A DNA stretch of 64,000 nt from Porodaedalea pini (Eukaryota > Basidiomycota > Agaricomycetes > Hymenochaetales > Hymenochaetaceae). The translations under genes and the position numbers were made by a program. Of the stretch, positions 12,001 to 21,110 are shown piece after piece. Within the stretch, counting starts at the first letter, position 1; every line of letters starts with the position of its first letter. Location of the stretch: the NCBI GenBank assembly GCA_002794775.1, contig NBAY01000002.1, positions 124,001 to 188,000 on the forward strand, read 5' to 3'. The notes below the pieces were generated by a model. That model was given only the letters and a program-made list of their open reading frames with translations, was not told the DNA's origin and made no database searches.

Positions 12001-12585
12001 CATTCGCACCTCTCTCACCTTCCTCATTTCTTCCACCACCTCTTTCTCGATCGCACATTCCTCCGGACAACAGGTGAATTCAATCGAACCCATTTTCCAG
12101 TTGACCTCCAGGTTGTGGCGTCGAAGCCAGTCATAGCCCAGGAAGATATTTGACGACGCCAGGGATGTCACCGCAAGGACTATCCTTTCCTTGTGATGTC
12201 CAATCATTAGCTTGACATCGACGTATCTCTCAATCAAACCGGCCTCATTGTGCATGCCGTCTGCATTGAGCACTGCAAGGGGTCTGATGTAGTGCTTGGT
12301 CTCCAACCCATAGCGTTCGACGAACCTCACGTCAATGCACGATCCCGTACACCCCAAATCCACAAGTGCATGCACATCTACCTCCTTTGTTTTACCCTCC
12401 ATGTTGCATCTGATGTTCAGGAGGAGGTCCAGCTGGCATCCGCCAGTTCCCCTTATGAACAGCTGCTCGTGCTTGTCTTCCTTATTCACACCGGTGGGGA
12501 CTTCGTAATCGGGAGAACCATCAATGTTGTTTGCATCCATGTATTGTACAGACAGTTGGTTATATTTTAGTGAGTCCAGATTCAA
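9036..12585 (-). pseudogene. pol remnant of E2
   Basis: Minus-strand blocks 11197-12585 (protease and reverse transcriptase), 10276-11109 (RNase H and integrase zinc finger) and 9082-10134 (integrase core and chromodomain) are separated by stops or frame breaks. The protease reads DLG, the reverse transcriptase motif (11407-11418) reads YLND, and an 8-bp deletion near 9150 shifts the frame at the end of the chromodomain. The TGA near 10279 is at the same place as one in E1. From the middle of reverse transcriptase through integrase it is about 99% identical to E1 by eye. Confidence 0.92.
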
Positions 12586-12620
12586 AGTCCCTTGTTCTAC
12601 TCGGTCAGTCGCCCTGATGG

Positions 12621-13130
12621 CTATGCCTGACCACTCGCAAAACCCTGCGAGTCGATGACCTCTTTGTCATTTCCTTCCTCATCCACGTAGTCCTCCACTG
12701 TCAACCTTTGAGTGTCTACGACTTCCTCAAATGCCAATTCCTTCATCGCACCTAGCTCATCAGCAAGGAGGCGACGTTCGCCAGGTGCCATCATCTGCAG
12801 CATACGCTGCACGATTGTCTTTCCTTGTGGGCATGCATCTTTGAAGTGACCCAGCTGGCCACAGATCCAGCACGCACATCGGCATTGCACCTCATTCATC
12901 GAGATGTCCATTGGTTGGCCGGTGCCTCCAAAGGTAACGCCGGTTGCGTCACATTTGTCACCATGAGGGGCAGCAGTCTGATGGCGAGCTGGGGGTGCCT
13001 GTTGCTGCTGCTGACGCAGTGGAGGCGGGAATGCGCAACCTCGCTGGATTGCGTGGATTTGCTGTTCGCCTCAGTCGATCTCGATGGCCTTCTTCTTCCA
13101 GTCATCATACGTGATCGGAACTGGTGTGGA
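12621..13130 (-). pseudogene. 3' half of gag of E2
   Basis: Encodes the C-terminal part of Gag, including the CCHC knuckle CWICGQLGHFKDAC and the acidic tail, in two frame-shifted pieces (12621-12911 and 12896-~13130). The GGGTTTT slippery run is conserved. The N-terminal half is absent here and is found, from a closely related copy, at 21111-21695. Confidence 0.85.
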
Positions 13131-13320
13131 GATCCTGATGCCGCTGGCCTCAGAATCGGCTCTATTAGGTTCGACTCAACTCAGGGCAGTCTTACAAGTA
13201 TCCCCAATGCATTTTGGGACACTTTCAGTGTTTGGCAGGATTAACTCGACGCATACAGCTTGGTTCTGCACCAGTGAGCCACCAAAGTCTGTTTTCGGTC
13301 AGGTCTGGTATTGTTCCGAG

Positions 13321-14059
13321 TAGGGACTACAGTGGTATCCATCCGCACTTATCCGCATCCGCACCACGGATGGGCTATCCACGGATGAAATTCCCATGGA
13401 TACCACGGTTTTTTGCAGATGAACCGCGACACTCTGCCAATGTTCGATCCCTGCTCAGGCAACAAATTTTGAGAGTAATAAAAGTCATTCACAATGTTCA
13501 TTTTTGCCAATTCATAGTCAGACTGAATAATTAAAACACACAATGTGACCATTAACTGTTTACTATTAATTCTAAAGGATGAATTAGGTATGAAAGATAA
13601 ATGTACATCGAAATGATAAAAGAGGTATGAGAAAATTTACCACAGAGGTGTGAGCATGAGACTTCTGTGTTCTGAATGTATACCATCACATTACTGTGCC
13701 ACATAAAAGGTAACTTGGTGACAGTGGAACATGGGAGTTGAAGGACCTGGTGCGACAGGCACTGTGGGATAGAAAACCCCCTTTATATGAGTGTTGAAAG
13801 GGCATGAAGGAGATGTTTGAAACATAGAATATAAATTTATAACAGGGTAGATATATCCTTTGATGATTATGAGATGAAAATATTAATGCTAAGGAGTGTG
13901 GACAGTGAGTGATACTGTGACACAGCATAATGCACAAAGTGATGCGCCCATCCGCAAAAACCGTGGTATCTGTGGGAATTTCATCCGCGGATGTGGCATC
14001 CGTGGGAATGTCCATCTGCGGTGCAGTGCCGCGGATAGGGCCATCCACTGTAGTCCCTA
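13321..14059. mobile_element. Non-autonomous hAT-type DNA transposon
   Basis: 739 bp with perfect 15-bp terminal inverted repeats, TAGGGACTACAGTGG and CCACTGTAGTCCCTA, flanked by an 8-bp duplication that differs at one base (GTTCCGAG at 13313-13320, GTCCCGAG at 14060-14067). Subterminal sequence is also inverted for about 115 bp per end, rich in repeated ATCCGC/CCACGGAT motifs. There is no transposase. The 8-bp duplication, the terminal sequence and the clustered subterminal motifs are typical of the hAT superfamily; mobilisation in trans is inferred. Confidence 0.85.
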
Positions 14060-14490
14060 GTCCCGAGCCTCCCAAAGCTTAATTACTCATGTGCCTGAGT
14101 TCCGGCTCCGAGTTCTGGCTATTTGGTGTTGTTTGGCTAGAGCCTCCGGTCTGTCTTTGTGTCCTTTGTATGCCGCTCAGAGGCTCAACCCTCTGTTGGT
14201 TATTTAAACACTCATGTAAATGTCTCAAAAATACAAGTTTGTTTCCCCTGAGTCAGTCCCAGTCTTTAGTTCTCGTCTCTGTTGCCGTTCAGTGTCGTTC
14301 CGTCCGTTCCGTCTCGAGTCCCGTTTTCGGCCAAATCTTGCTTTCGCTATATCTCCCTCAGTTTTTAACCGATTCTCGAGCTCTCTTCAGATTCGTAATC
14401 TCGTCTAAAATCGCTTTCGAATACTGTCTTGTCTTGCACGATTCCGAGCCCGCGTCATAGAGCTACGAAAATAGCTTTTGGTTCCGGGAG

Positions 14491-14905
14491 TGTTAGAACC
14501 TGAACTTTCACCTTTTTCCTTTATTTTCCCTTTTACCATTTCCTTTATTATATTCGTCCTTTTCATTATATTTACCCATCTTACACAATCATTCCCACAC
14601 TACCTTCATTCGTTCCATTCCCACTCGTTATGTAATGTTAGGTAATATAGTCTCACGGTCGTCGCTATATAAGGTCTCAGGAATCGCATGAACTCCTTGT
14701 TCTGCTTTTCCTCTTACCTCCGCGACGACCTAGGTGAGACTCGTCCCCCTTGTATTAGTTTAGACTTGTATTAATCCTCTTACCTCCGCGACGACCTAGC
14801 CTGAGTACAGCGTGTCCCGAGTACCAACTCGAGTATAGCACGTCCCAGACGACAGTCAGCCGAGGCCTGCCCAGTCCGAGTCGTCTCCCGGTCTCCCGCC
14901 TAACA
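14491..14905 (+). repeat. 5' LTR of E3
   Basis: 415 bp, TGTTAGAACC to CGCCTAACA. A TATATAAG box lies at 14666-14673, and the presumed RNA start is at about 14699, 33 nt downstream, at GTTCTGCTTTT. It differs from the 3' LTR at six sites, five of them within 14824-14850. Confidence 0.97.
14666..14673 (+). promoter_or_regulatory. TATA box of the E3 LTR
   Basis: TATATAAG in the 5' LTR, conserved in all LTR copies of this window. It sits 33 nt upstream of the 11-nt segment complementary to the primer site, which is the distance expected for an RNA polymerase II start at that segment. Confidence 0.75.
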
Positions 14906-14906
14906 T

Positions 14907-14927
14907 AAAAGCAGAACCTCACCTAGG
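14907..14927 (+). other. Primer-binding site, self-priming (Tf1-like)
   Basis: One base after the 5' LTR, AAAAGCAGAAC (14907-14917) is the exact reverse complement of GTTCTGCTTTT (14699-14709), the predicted 5' end of the element's own RNA. The next ten bases CTCACCTAGG (14918-14927) are the exact reverse complement of CCTAGGTGAG (14729-14738), also in the leader. There is no TGG start as in tRNA-primed elements. This matches the self-priming arrangement known from Tf1 of fission yeast. Confidence 0.8.
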
Positions 14928-15614
14928 CTCATCCCCAGCGTACGTCGTCGCTGTCGACTCGCCTTCACTCAGTCTAGAGGAGCGCTCCCCTCGACGGGCT
15001 CGACGTGTAAACCCCCTAAACGACAACCCTTAACCCTGCCCGGACGTTTCCGAACGTTCGTGTATTACATAAACCTACACCCGACCTTTTCCGACCCTGG
15101 CTCTCCGCCTCTCCATCTGGTGGAGGAACCATCTGACCTGTACGTGGGTAACACACCGTGTACAGTCGTCGACGTCGTTGTCGATTGTGATCTCGGCCGC
15201 CTCCTTCCGTTTGGTCATCAACTTCGCTGACGAACCCGCTCAACGTTGGCGTAACCCCGGATCGAACACGCAACTGATCCCTGTCCCTCCGCCAACGTCA
15301 AGATAGATCTCACCGACGAACAGCAACGGGCCCTTCCTGCTTCAGCCCGTTGGGATCCAGACCGACCAGGCTACGTCGCGACTAATAATAGCGGCGTCAC
15401 TCACGACATCTGGTGGAGTGAAATCCGGCGCGGCTGGTATTCATCAGACGAACGAGGAAGGAGAGCAAGGTGGCCTCCAGCCGCTCCGTCGTCACCTGCA
15501 CCGTCAACGACTACGGTCAACCTACCACCGACCCCAGGTCCTTACCGCGAAACCAACAGAGACCCCTCGCCGCCGACTCCTCCAGAACCTTCTACACCCG
15601 CACCCGAACCCGCG

Positions 15615-16697
15615 ATGTCAACAGAAGGTTTTAACCAACAGCAAATGGCACAGATCGCGGCCATCGTTGCGAGCGCCTTCACCCATCAGGCGAACAACGC
15701 CCCAGCACCGGTCGCGGCCGCTAACCCCCCGACCCCCAACATAGACGTCGCCCGACCACGTGAATTCACTGGTGGCGACGACTACCTCGACTTCAGACGA
15801 GAAGTCCTTCTTTTTGTATCCGTGAACCCGAGCCGATACCCTACGTCGGAGAGTAGAATTTACGTAGCTCTCTCTTACCTGAAGGGTGGTAATGCGGCGA
15901 CGTGGGCGCAGAACTACGTCGAGGAGTCGACAACGTCGGGAATCGTCACGTTCACCGACAGCTGGGAGAGATTCCAGGAACGACTCGACGCCTCGTTCGA
16001 CGACCCGAATCGCAAGGAGGCGGCGCTGAAGGAATTCCAGGAGAAGGTTCAGAAGGACCTCACCGCGGACAAGTTCTTCCAACAACTCGACGTCATCATC
16101 AAACGTGCGGAACTGAAGGACGACGGCATCATCTGTGATCGCCTCAAACGCGCCATGAACATCGAAGTAGTGTGTGGAGTCCTGAGATCAACGCCGGTTC
16201 CGACGAAGTACGAGGACTGGAAGAACAAGGCCATCGAGATCGATCGAGGCGAACAACAGATCCGCGCAATCCAACGAGGTCGCCCGTTCATACCTCAGCC
16301 TCGCCCGCAACAACAACAAGGACCCCCGGCTCGCCGTCAGGTAGCGGCCCCTCACGTCGACAGACGCGACGCGACCGGCGTCACCTTTGGAGGCGCTGGC
16401 CAACCGATGGACGTCTCAATGAACGAGGCGCAACGACGACGAGCATGCTGGATCTGCGGCGGGCTGGGCCACTTCAAGGACAAGTGCCCGCAGGGGAAGC
16501 CAATCATCCAGCGCATGCTGGAACTAATGGCACCAGGCGAACGCCGCATCCTCGCGGATGAGCTCGGCGCGATGAAGGAATCGGCCTTCGAGGAAGTCGT
16601 AGACACTCGGAGGTCGACGGTGGAGGACTATGTGGAGGAAGAAAAGAATGACGAAGAGGTCGTCGACTCGCAGGGTTTTGCGAGTGGTCAGGCGTAG
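15615..16697 (+). CDS. Gag protein of E3
   Basis: 360 residues, uninterrupted. A helical capsid-like region (about residues 45-210) is followed by a Gln/Pro/Arg-rich linker, one CCHC zinc knuckle (CWICGGLGHFKDKC, near residue 280) and an acidic C-terminus. It forms the particle shell and binds genomic RNA. The start is the first ATG after a long leader and corresponds to that of the E4 copy. Its last codons overlap the pol frame by 46 nt, and a slippery heptamer sits 18 nt before the stop. Confidence 0.93.
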   Translation: MSTEGFNQQQMAQIAAIVASAFTHQANNAPAPVAAANPPTPNIDVARPREFTGGDDYLDFRREVLLFVSVNPSRYPTSESRIYVALSYLKGGNAATWAQNYVEESTTSGIVTFTDSWERFQERLDASFDDPNRKEAALKEFQEKVQKDLTADKFFQQLDVIIKRAELKDDGIICDRLKRAMNIEVVCGVLRSTPVPTKYEDWKNKAIEIDRGEQQIRAIQRGRPFIPQPRPQQQQGPPARRQVAAPHVDRRDATGVTFGGAGQPMDVSMNEAQRRRACWICGGLGHFKDKCPQGKPIIQRMLELMAPGERRILADELGAMKESAFEEVVDTRRSTVEDYVEEEKNDEEVVDSQGFASGQA

Positions 16698-16716
16698 CCA
16701 TCGGGGCGACTGACCA
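16673..16716 (+). promoter_or_regulatory. Predicted -1 ribosomal frameshift signal
   Basis: The gag-frame codons CAG GGT TTT give the slippery heptamer G GGT TTT (16673-16679), fitting X XXY YYZ. A 5-nt spacer GCGAG is followed by a perfect 7-bp stem TGGTCAG/CTGACCA (16685-16691 and 16710-16716) with an 18-nt loop that contains the gag stop. Pol lies in the -1 frame, open from 16652 onward. Confidence 0.8.
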
Positions 16717-19700
16717 AGAAGAACAAGAGACTTCGAATCCGGACCCGCTAAAATATAACCAACCGTTTGTACAATACGTAGATGCGAACAACGTCGATGG
16801 TTTTCCCGATTACGAAGTCTCTACCGGTGTGAAAGAAAGGGAGGAATATGAGCAGCTGTTCATGAGAGGAACTGGCGGACGCCAGCTGGACCTTCTCCTG
16901 AACGTCGGACACAGAATGGAAGGTGAAGTGAGGGAGGTAGACGCACACGCACTCGTAGATTCGGGATGTACAGGATCGTGCATTGACGTAAGGTTCGTCG
17001 AACGGTACGGACTGGAGACGAGGCGTTACATTCGACCCCTTGCGGTACTCAATGCCGACGGCACACACAACGAAGCCGGATTGATCGAGGAGTACGTCGA
17101 CGTCGAACTTACGATCGGTCACCATAAAGAACAGATCGTCCTGGCGGTGACCTCACTGGCATCGTCCAACATCTTTCTAGGGTATGACTGGCTTCGTCGA
17201 CACAACCCCGAAGTCGACTGGAAAACGGGAACACTCGACTTTACGCGTTGCCCGAGTGAATGTGTGGTGGAGAGGAACGTGGAGGAAGACATGCGGAAGG
17301 TGTGGAGAGCAGTGGAAGAGACGAAGGGGGTGAGAGAGATGCGAATGGACAAGACGTCCTGGCCCGCATACCTCAACGACTACGCCGATGTTTTTAGCGA
17401 AAAAGGTTTTGAAAAGCTACCGGAACATCGCCCCTGGGACCACGTCATCGACTTGAAGCCCGACTTCAAACCAAGCGACTGTAAGATCTACCTGCTCACG
17501 CCAACTGAGCAGCAGTCGCTCAAGGACTTCCTCGATGAAAATCTAAAGTCAGGTCGCATCCGACGGTCGATATCGCCCATGGCGTCGCCTTTCTTCTTCA
17601 TAAAGAAGGCCGACAAATCGCTACGCCCGATCCAGGATTACCGCAAACTCAACGACGGCACGATCAAGAATAAGTACCCCCTCCCTCTCATCAACGAACT
17701 TGTTGACAAGGTCAAGAAGGCGAAGTACATTACTAAGCTTGACCTTCGCTGGGGGTACTACAACGTCCGGATCCGCGAAGGCGACGAGTGGAAGGCGGCA
17801 TTTCGCACGAACATGGGCCTATTCGAGCCAACGGTCATGTTCTTCGGTCTTTGCAATGCGCCGGCAACGTTTCAAGCGTTCGTCAACCACATCTTCAAGG
17901 AGCTGATCTACGCGAACTTGATTATCGTATACCTCGACGACATACTGATCCTCTCAGAAACCATTGAGGAGCACATCGACACGTCGAGGCGCGTACTTCA
18001 GATCCTCCGAGAAAACGGCTTGTACTTGAAGCCGGAAAAGTGCGAATTCGATGCCAAGGTCGTTAAGTATCTCGGTCACATCATCGGCAACGGCGAGATC
18101 AAGGCGGACCCGGCAAAGACGGAGGCGATTGCGAACTGGCCAGTCCCACGAAACCTCAAGGAGCTACAACAGTTCCTCGGCATGGGTAATTGGCTACAAC
18201 GGTTCATCAAGGACTACAGCAAGGTGGTCCATCCGCTGACATCGCTGACGGGCAAGAAGGACTGGGTATGGGAGACCGAACAGCAGGAGGCGTTCGAGGA
18301 GCTGAGACGACGTCTCTGCTCACCTCCAGTCCTGGTCATCGCTAACGACGAGGGCCCTTTCCGCGTTGAGGCGGACTCGTCAAACTTCGCACTCGGAGGC
18401 GTGCTATTGCAGAAACAGGAAGGCAAGTGGAGAGTAGTCGCCTATAGGTCAGAAGCGCTCCTACCGGCCGAACGAAACTACGAGATCTACGACAAGGAGA
18501 TGCTCGCAATCGTCTCGGCACTCAAGGAATGGCGTCAATACCTCTTGGGCGCTCGCCACAAGATCGAGATCTGGTCCGACCATGCCAACCTCACCTACTT
18601 CAGGTCGGCACAGAAACTGAGCTATCGACAAGCTCGCTGGCAGACCGAACTCGAAGAATTCGACTTCCACCTCGAGCACAAGTCGGGGAAGACGATGGGC
18701 AAGGCGGACTTACTGTCGCGCAAAGCAGGCTATGATGAGGGAAAGGATGACAACGATGACGTCGTGTTCATCAAGGACAAGTGGCTGAATCGTGGAGTGG
18801 TGAGGACGTCGCGTGAGGAAGTGTTGGAACGAGTGGGTGACGCGCAGAGGGCGCAGGACGAGTCGGAGAGACCGACGGGAATGGTGAAGGCCGACGGGTT
18901 GTGGCGGATGAAGGGAAAGGTGTACGTGCCGTCAACGATGAAGGAAGCGGTCTTACGGGAATGCCACGACTCGACCCTGGCAGGACATCCCGGATCGTCA
19001 AAGACGGTCGAACTGGTACGTCGAGACTTCTGGTGGGCGTCGATGTTCTCCGACGTTCGAGCATACGTCCGAGGATGCGACCGTTGTCAGCGGACGAAGG
19101 CTCTGAGAACATCGAGATCTAGGCCACTTCGCCCGAACACGATCCCGGAAGGTCCATGGGAAATTGTCACGGTTGACCTCATCGGAGAACTCCCAGACTC
19201 CAAGGGGCACAACGCAATCTGTGTCTTCGTCGATAGGTTCTCGAAACAGATGCACGCGATCCCGACGATGACGAGGCTGTCAGCAGAAGGCATGGCCCAG
19301 CTGTACCGAGACCACGTCTTCCGCCTCCACGGCTTGCCGAGGAAGATCATCCATGACCGAGGCACGCAGTTCGACGCATCAATGATGAAGGAGCTGTACA
19401 AACTCCTACACATCGAAGGCAACCCGTCGACGGCGTATCACCCACAGACAGATGGTCAGACAGAACGCGTTAACCAAGAACTCGAACAGTATCTTAGACT
19501 CTTCGTGAACCATCGCCAATCGGACTGGAAAGACTGGCTCCCCCTCGCAGAGTTTGCGTACAATAACCGCGAACATTCGGCGACGAAGATGTCCCCTTTC
19601 TATGCGAATACAGGACGTCACCCCTTGAGCTTTGACACGACACGAACCTCGTCTGCCAACATGTCGGCGGAAGAATTCGCGAAGCACATAAAGGAGACTC

Positions 19701-20323
19701 ATCGTGTCGCGAAGGACAACCTGGTCAAAGCGGCAGACGACATGAAACGCTACCACGACCGGATGGCAGGAGCTTCGGTGGAGTACAAGGCTGGCGATAA
19801 GGTCTTCCTCGATGGACGAAATATCAGCACAGATTCACCCACGAAGAAACTCGCCGACAAATGGTACGGTCCCTTTGACATCGTCGACAAGGTAGGAGCG
19901 AGCGCGTACAAGCTCAAACTCCCGAAACAATGGAAAAAGGTCCACCCTGTCTTCAACGAAGCCCTGTTGAAACCCGCTATCGAACCGTCCTTTGAAAGCC
20001 AAAAGCAACCGCCGCCGCCGCCGCCAGACATCATCGACAACGAGGAGGAATACGAACTCGAGGAAGTCCTAGACTCACGTCTGCACCGAGGGAAACTACA
20101 GTACCTTGTCAAGTGGGTCGGCTACAATGAACCTACTTGGCAACCTGAGACGGACTTCGGCGAAAACGCGAAGGAAGCGATCACTGAGTTCTACCTCAAA
20201 CATCCCGGTGCACCTCGGAAACTCGACATCCCTCGTCAACGACTCCGTCCGCTCTTCGTCGACACTGAACCTGACGACCGCGATCATGGTTGGTCGGGAC
20301 GCCCAACCTTGAAGGGGGGGTAA
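16673..20323 (+). CDS. Pol polyprotein of E3 (PR-RT-RNaseH-IN-chromodomain)
   Basis: About 1,216 residues if entered by -1 frameshifting from gag; the first ATG is at 16829. Order along the frame: aspartic protease with DSG (16958-16966), reverse transcriptase with YLDD (17930-17941), RNase H, integrase zinc finger (HHCC, about 18961-19086), integrase DDE core with the IHDRGTQFD motif near 19350, and a C-terminal chromodomain with the aromatic/acidic signature VKWVGYNEPTWQPE. It has no stops or frame breaks. It copies element RNA to DNA and integrates it; the chromodomain would direct it to modified chromatin. The stop codon TAA directly abuts the 3' L TR. Confidence 0.96.
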   Translation, partial: GFCEWSGVAIGATDQEEQETSNPDPLKYNQPFVQYVDANNVDGFPDYEVSTGVKEREEYEQLFMRGTGGRQLDLLLNVGHRMEGEVREVDAHALVDSGCTGSCIDVRFVERYGLETRRYIRPLAVLNADGTHNEAGLIEEYVDVELTIGHHKEQIVLAVTSLASSNIFLGYDWLRRHNPEVDWKTGTLDFTRCPSECVVERNVEEDMRKVWRAVEETKGVREMRMDKTSWPAYLNDYADVFSEKGFEKLPEHRPWDHVIDLKPDFKPSDCKIYLLTPTEQQSLKDFLDENLKSGRIRRSISPMASPFFFIKKADKSLRPIQDYRKLNDGTIKNKYPLPLINELVDKVKKAKYITKLDLRWGYYNVRIREGDEWKAAFRTNMGLFEPTVMFFGLCNAPATFQAFVNHIFKELIYANLIIVYLDDILILSETIEEHIDTSRRVLQILRENGLYLKPEKCEFDAKVVKYLGHIIGNGEIKADPAKTEAIANWPVPRNLKELQQFLGMGNWLQRFIKDYSKVVHPLTSLTGKKDWVWETEQQEAFEELRRRLCSPPVLVIANDEGPFRVEADSSNFALGGVLLQKQEGKWRVVAYRSEALLPAERNYEIYDKEMLAIVSALKEWRQYLLGARHKIEIWSDHANLTYFRSAQKLSYRQARWQTELEEFDFHLEHKSGKTMGKADLLSRKAGYDEGKDDNDDVVFIKDKWLNRGVVRTSREEVLERVGDAQRAQDESERPTGMVKADGLWRMKGKVYVPSTMKEAVLRECHDSTLAGHPGSSKTVELVRRDFWWASMFSDVRAYVRGCDRCQRTKALRTSRSRPLRPNTIPEGPWEIVTVDLIGELPDSKGHNAICVFVDRFSKQMHAIPTMTRLSAEGMAQLYRDHVFRLHGLPRKIIHDRGTQFDASMMKELYKLLHIEGNPSTAYHPQTDGQTERVNQELEQYLRLFVNHRQSDWKDWLPLAEFAYNNREHSATKMSPFYANTGRHPLSFDTTRTSSANMSAEEFAKHIKETHRVAKDNLVKAADDMKRYHDRMAGASVEYKAGDKVFLDGRNISTDSPTKKLADKWYGPFDIVDKVGASAYKLKLPKQWKKVHPVFNEALLKPAIEPSFESQKQPPPPPPDIIDNEEEYELEEVLDSRLHRGKLQYLVKWVGYNEPTWQPETDFGENAKEAITEFYLKHPGAPRKLDIPRQRLRPLFVDTEPDDRDHGWSGRPTLKGG
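20311..20320 (+). other. Polypurine tract of E3
   Basis: GAAGGGGGGG immediately before the pol stop TAA and the 3' LTR. It primes plus-strand DNA synthesis in this element class, and here it doubles as the last pol codons (Lys-Gly-Gly). Confidence 0.8.
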
Positions 20324-20738
20324 TGTTAGAACCTGAACTTTCACCTTTTTCCTTTATTTTCCCTTTTACCATTTCCTTTATTATATTCGTCCTTTTCATT
20401 ATATTTACCCATCTTACACAATCATTCCCACACTACCTTCATTCGTTCCATTCCCACTCGTTATGTAATGTTAGGTAATATAGTCTCACGGTCGTCGCTA
20501 TATAAGGTCTCAGGAATCGCATGAACTCCTTGTTCTGCTTTTCCTCTTACCTCCGCGACGACCTAGGTGAGACTCATCCCCCTTGTATTAGTTTAGACTT
20601 GTATTAATCCTCTTACCTCCGCGACGACCTAGCCTGAGTACAGCGTGTCCCGAGTCCCCGCTTGAGTATAGCACGTCCCAGATGACAGTCAGCCGAGGCC
20701 TGCCCAGTCCGAGTCGTCTCCCGGTCTCCCGCCTAACA
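20324..20738 (+). repeat. 3' LTR of E3
   Basis: 415 bp, same length as the 5' LTR with six base differences. In the clustered block its bases agree with the LTR type of E1 rather than with its own 5' LTR. The right flank GGGAG completes the target duplication. Confidence 0.97.
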
Positions 20739-21110
20739 GGGAGTTCCGTGCGTTCCGCCAGCCGCAACCAGTGCAACCGCCATATCTCCGTCAATTCTGC
20801 ATCGCGTCTCGAGGTCTTTTCAGATTCGGAATCGTCTCGACGAATAGTATCGATTCCTGTCTTCACTGGCGAGTTTCCGAGCCCGGGTTGTCAAGATCGT
20901 AGTCGCTCTTTGTTCTCCGACCGCATTTAGGCACGTTTTGCCAGTCATCCTTTGTACTCGCGTCCCTGAGTCGACACCTAGTCCCGAGTATTCCCCTACA
21001 CTTTCCTACACTTCCTGACACTATCCCCTCCATCAGACACGTTAGAGTGAACCCCCAGTGGCCGAACTCAACCAGGTCCGAGTCTGCCAGTAGACCGTAC
21101 CATCACCTTT

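Larger units (their letters stand above)
8610..13130 (-). mobile_element. E2: decayed Ty3/gypsy element, 3' two-thirds
   Basis: Minus-strand retroelement containing the 3' LTR (8610-9035), pol (9036-12585) and the 3' half of gag (12621-~13130). Homology to gag stops near 13130, inside the STPVP region. The E4 fragment at 21110-22901 supplies the missing 5' part of gag and a 5' LTR in the same orientation, and it also breaks at STPV. E2 and E4 therefore look like one element opened by an insertion of about 8 kb. The 5-bp flank of its LTR is CTTTG (plus strand, 8605-8609). Confidence 0.85.
14491..20738 (+). mobile_element. E3: complete, apparently intact Ty3/gypsy chromovirus
   Basis: 6,248 bp with two 415-bp LTRs, the 5-bp target duplication GGGAG on both sides (14486-14490, 20739-20743), open gag and pol frames, a self-complementary primer site, a frameshift signal and a polypurine tract. 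All catalytic motifs are intact. The LTRs differ at six positions (about 1.4%), and the element is CpG-rich unlike its relatives, so it is the youngest copy here and could be active. The chromodomain places it among chromoviruses. Confidence 0.97.
13131..21110. other. ~8-kb composite insertion in gag of E2/E4
   Basis: Between the two gag halves lie about 980 bp of unidentified sequence into which a hAT element (13321-14059) and the complete retroelement E3 (14491-20738) have inserted. The unidentified parts are 13131-13320, 14068-14490 and 20744-21110. They contain two diverged copies of a motif around CGCTATATCTCC...TTCAGATTCG (about 14347-14420 and 20781-20840), and no open frame of note. 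A short overlap ACGCCGGT/ACACCAGT at the two gag edges may be an old target duplication altered at CpG sites. Confidence 0.55.
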
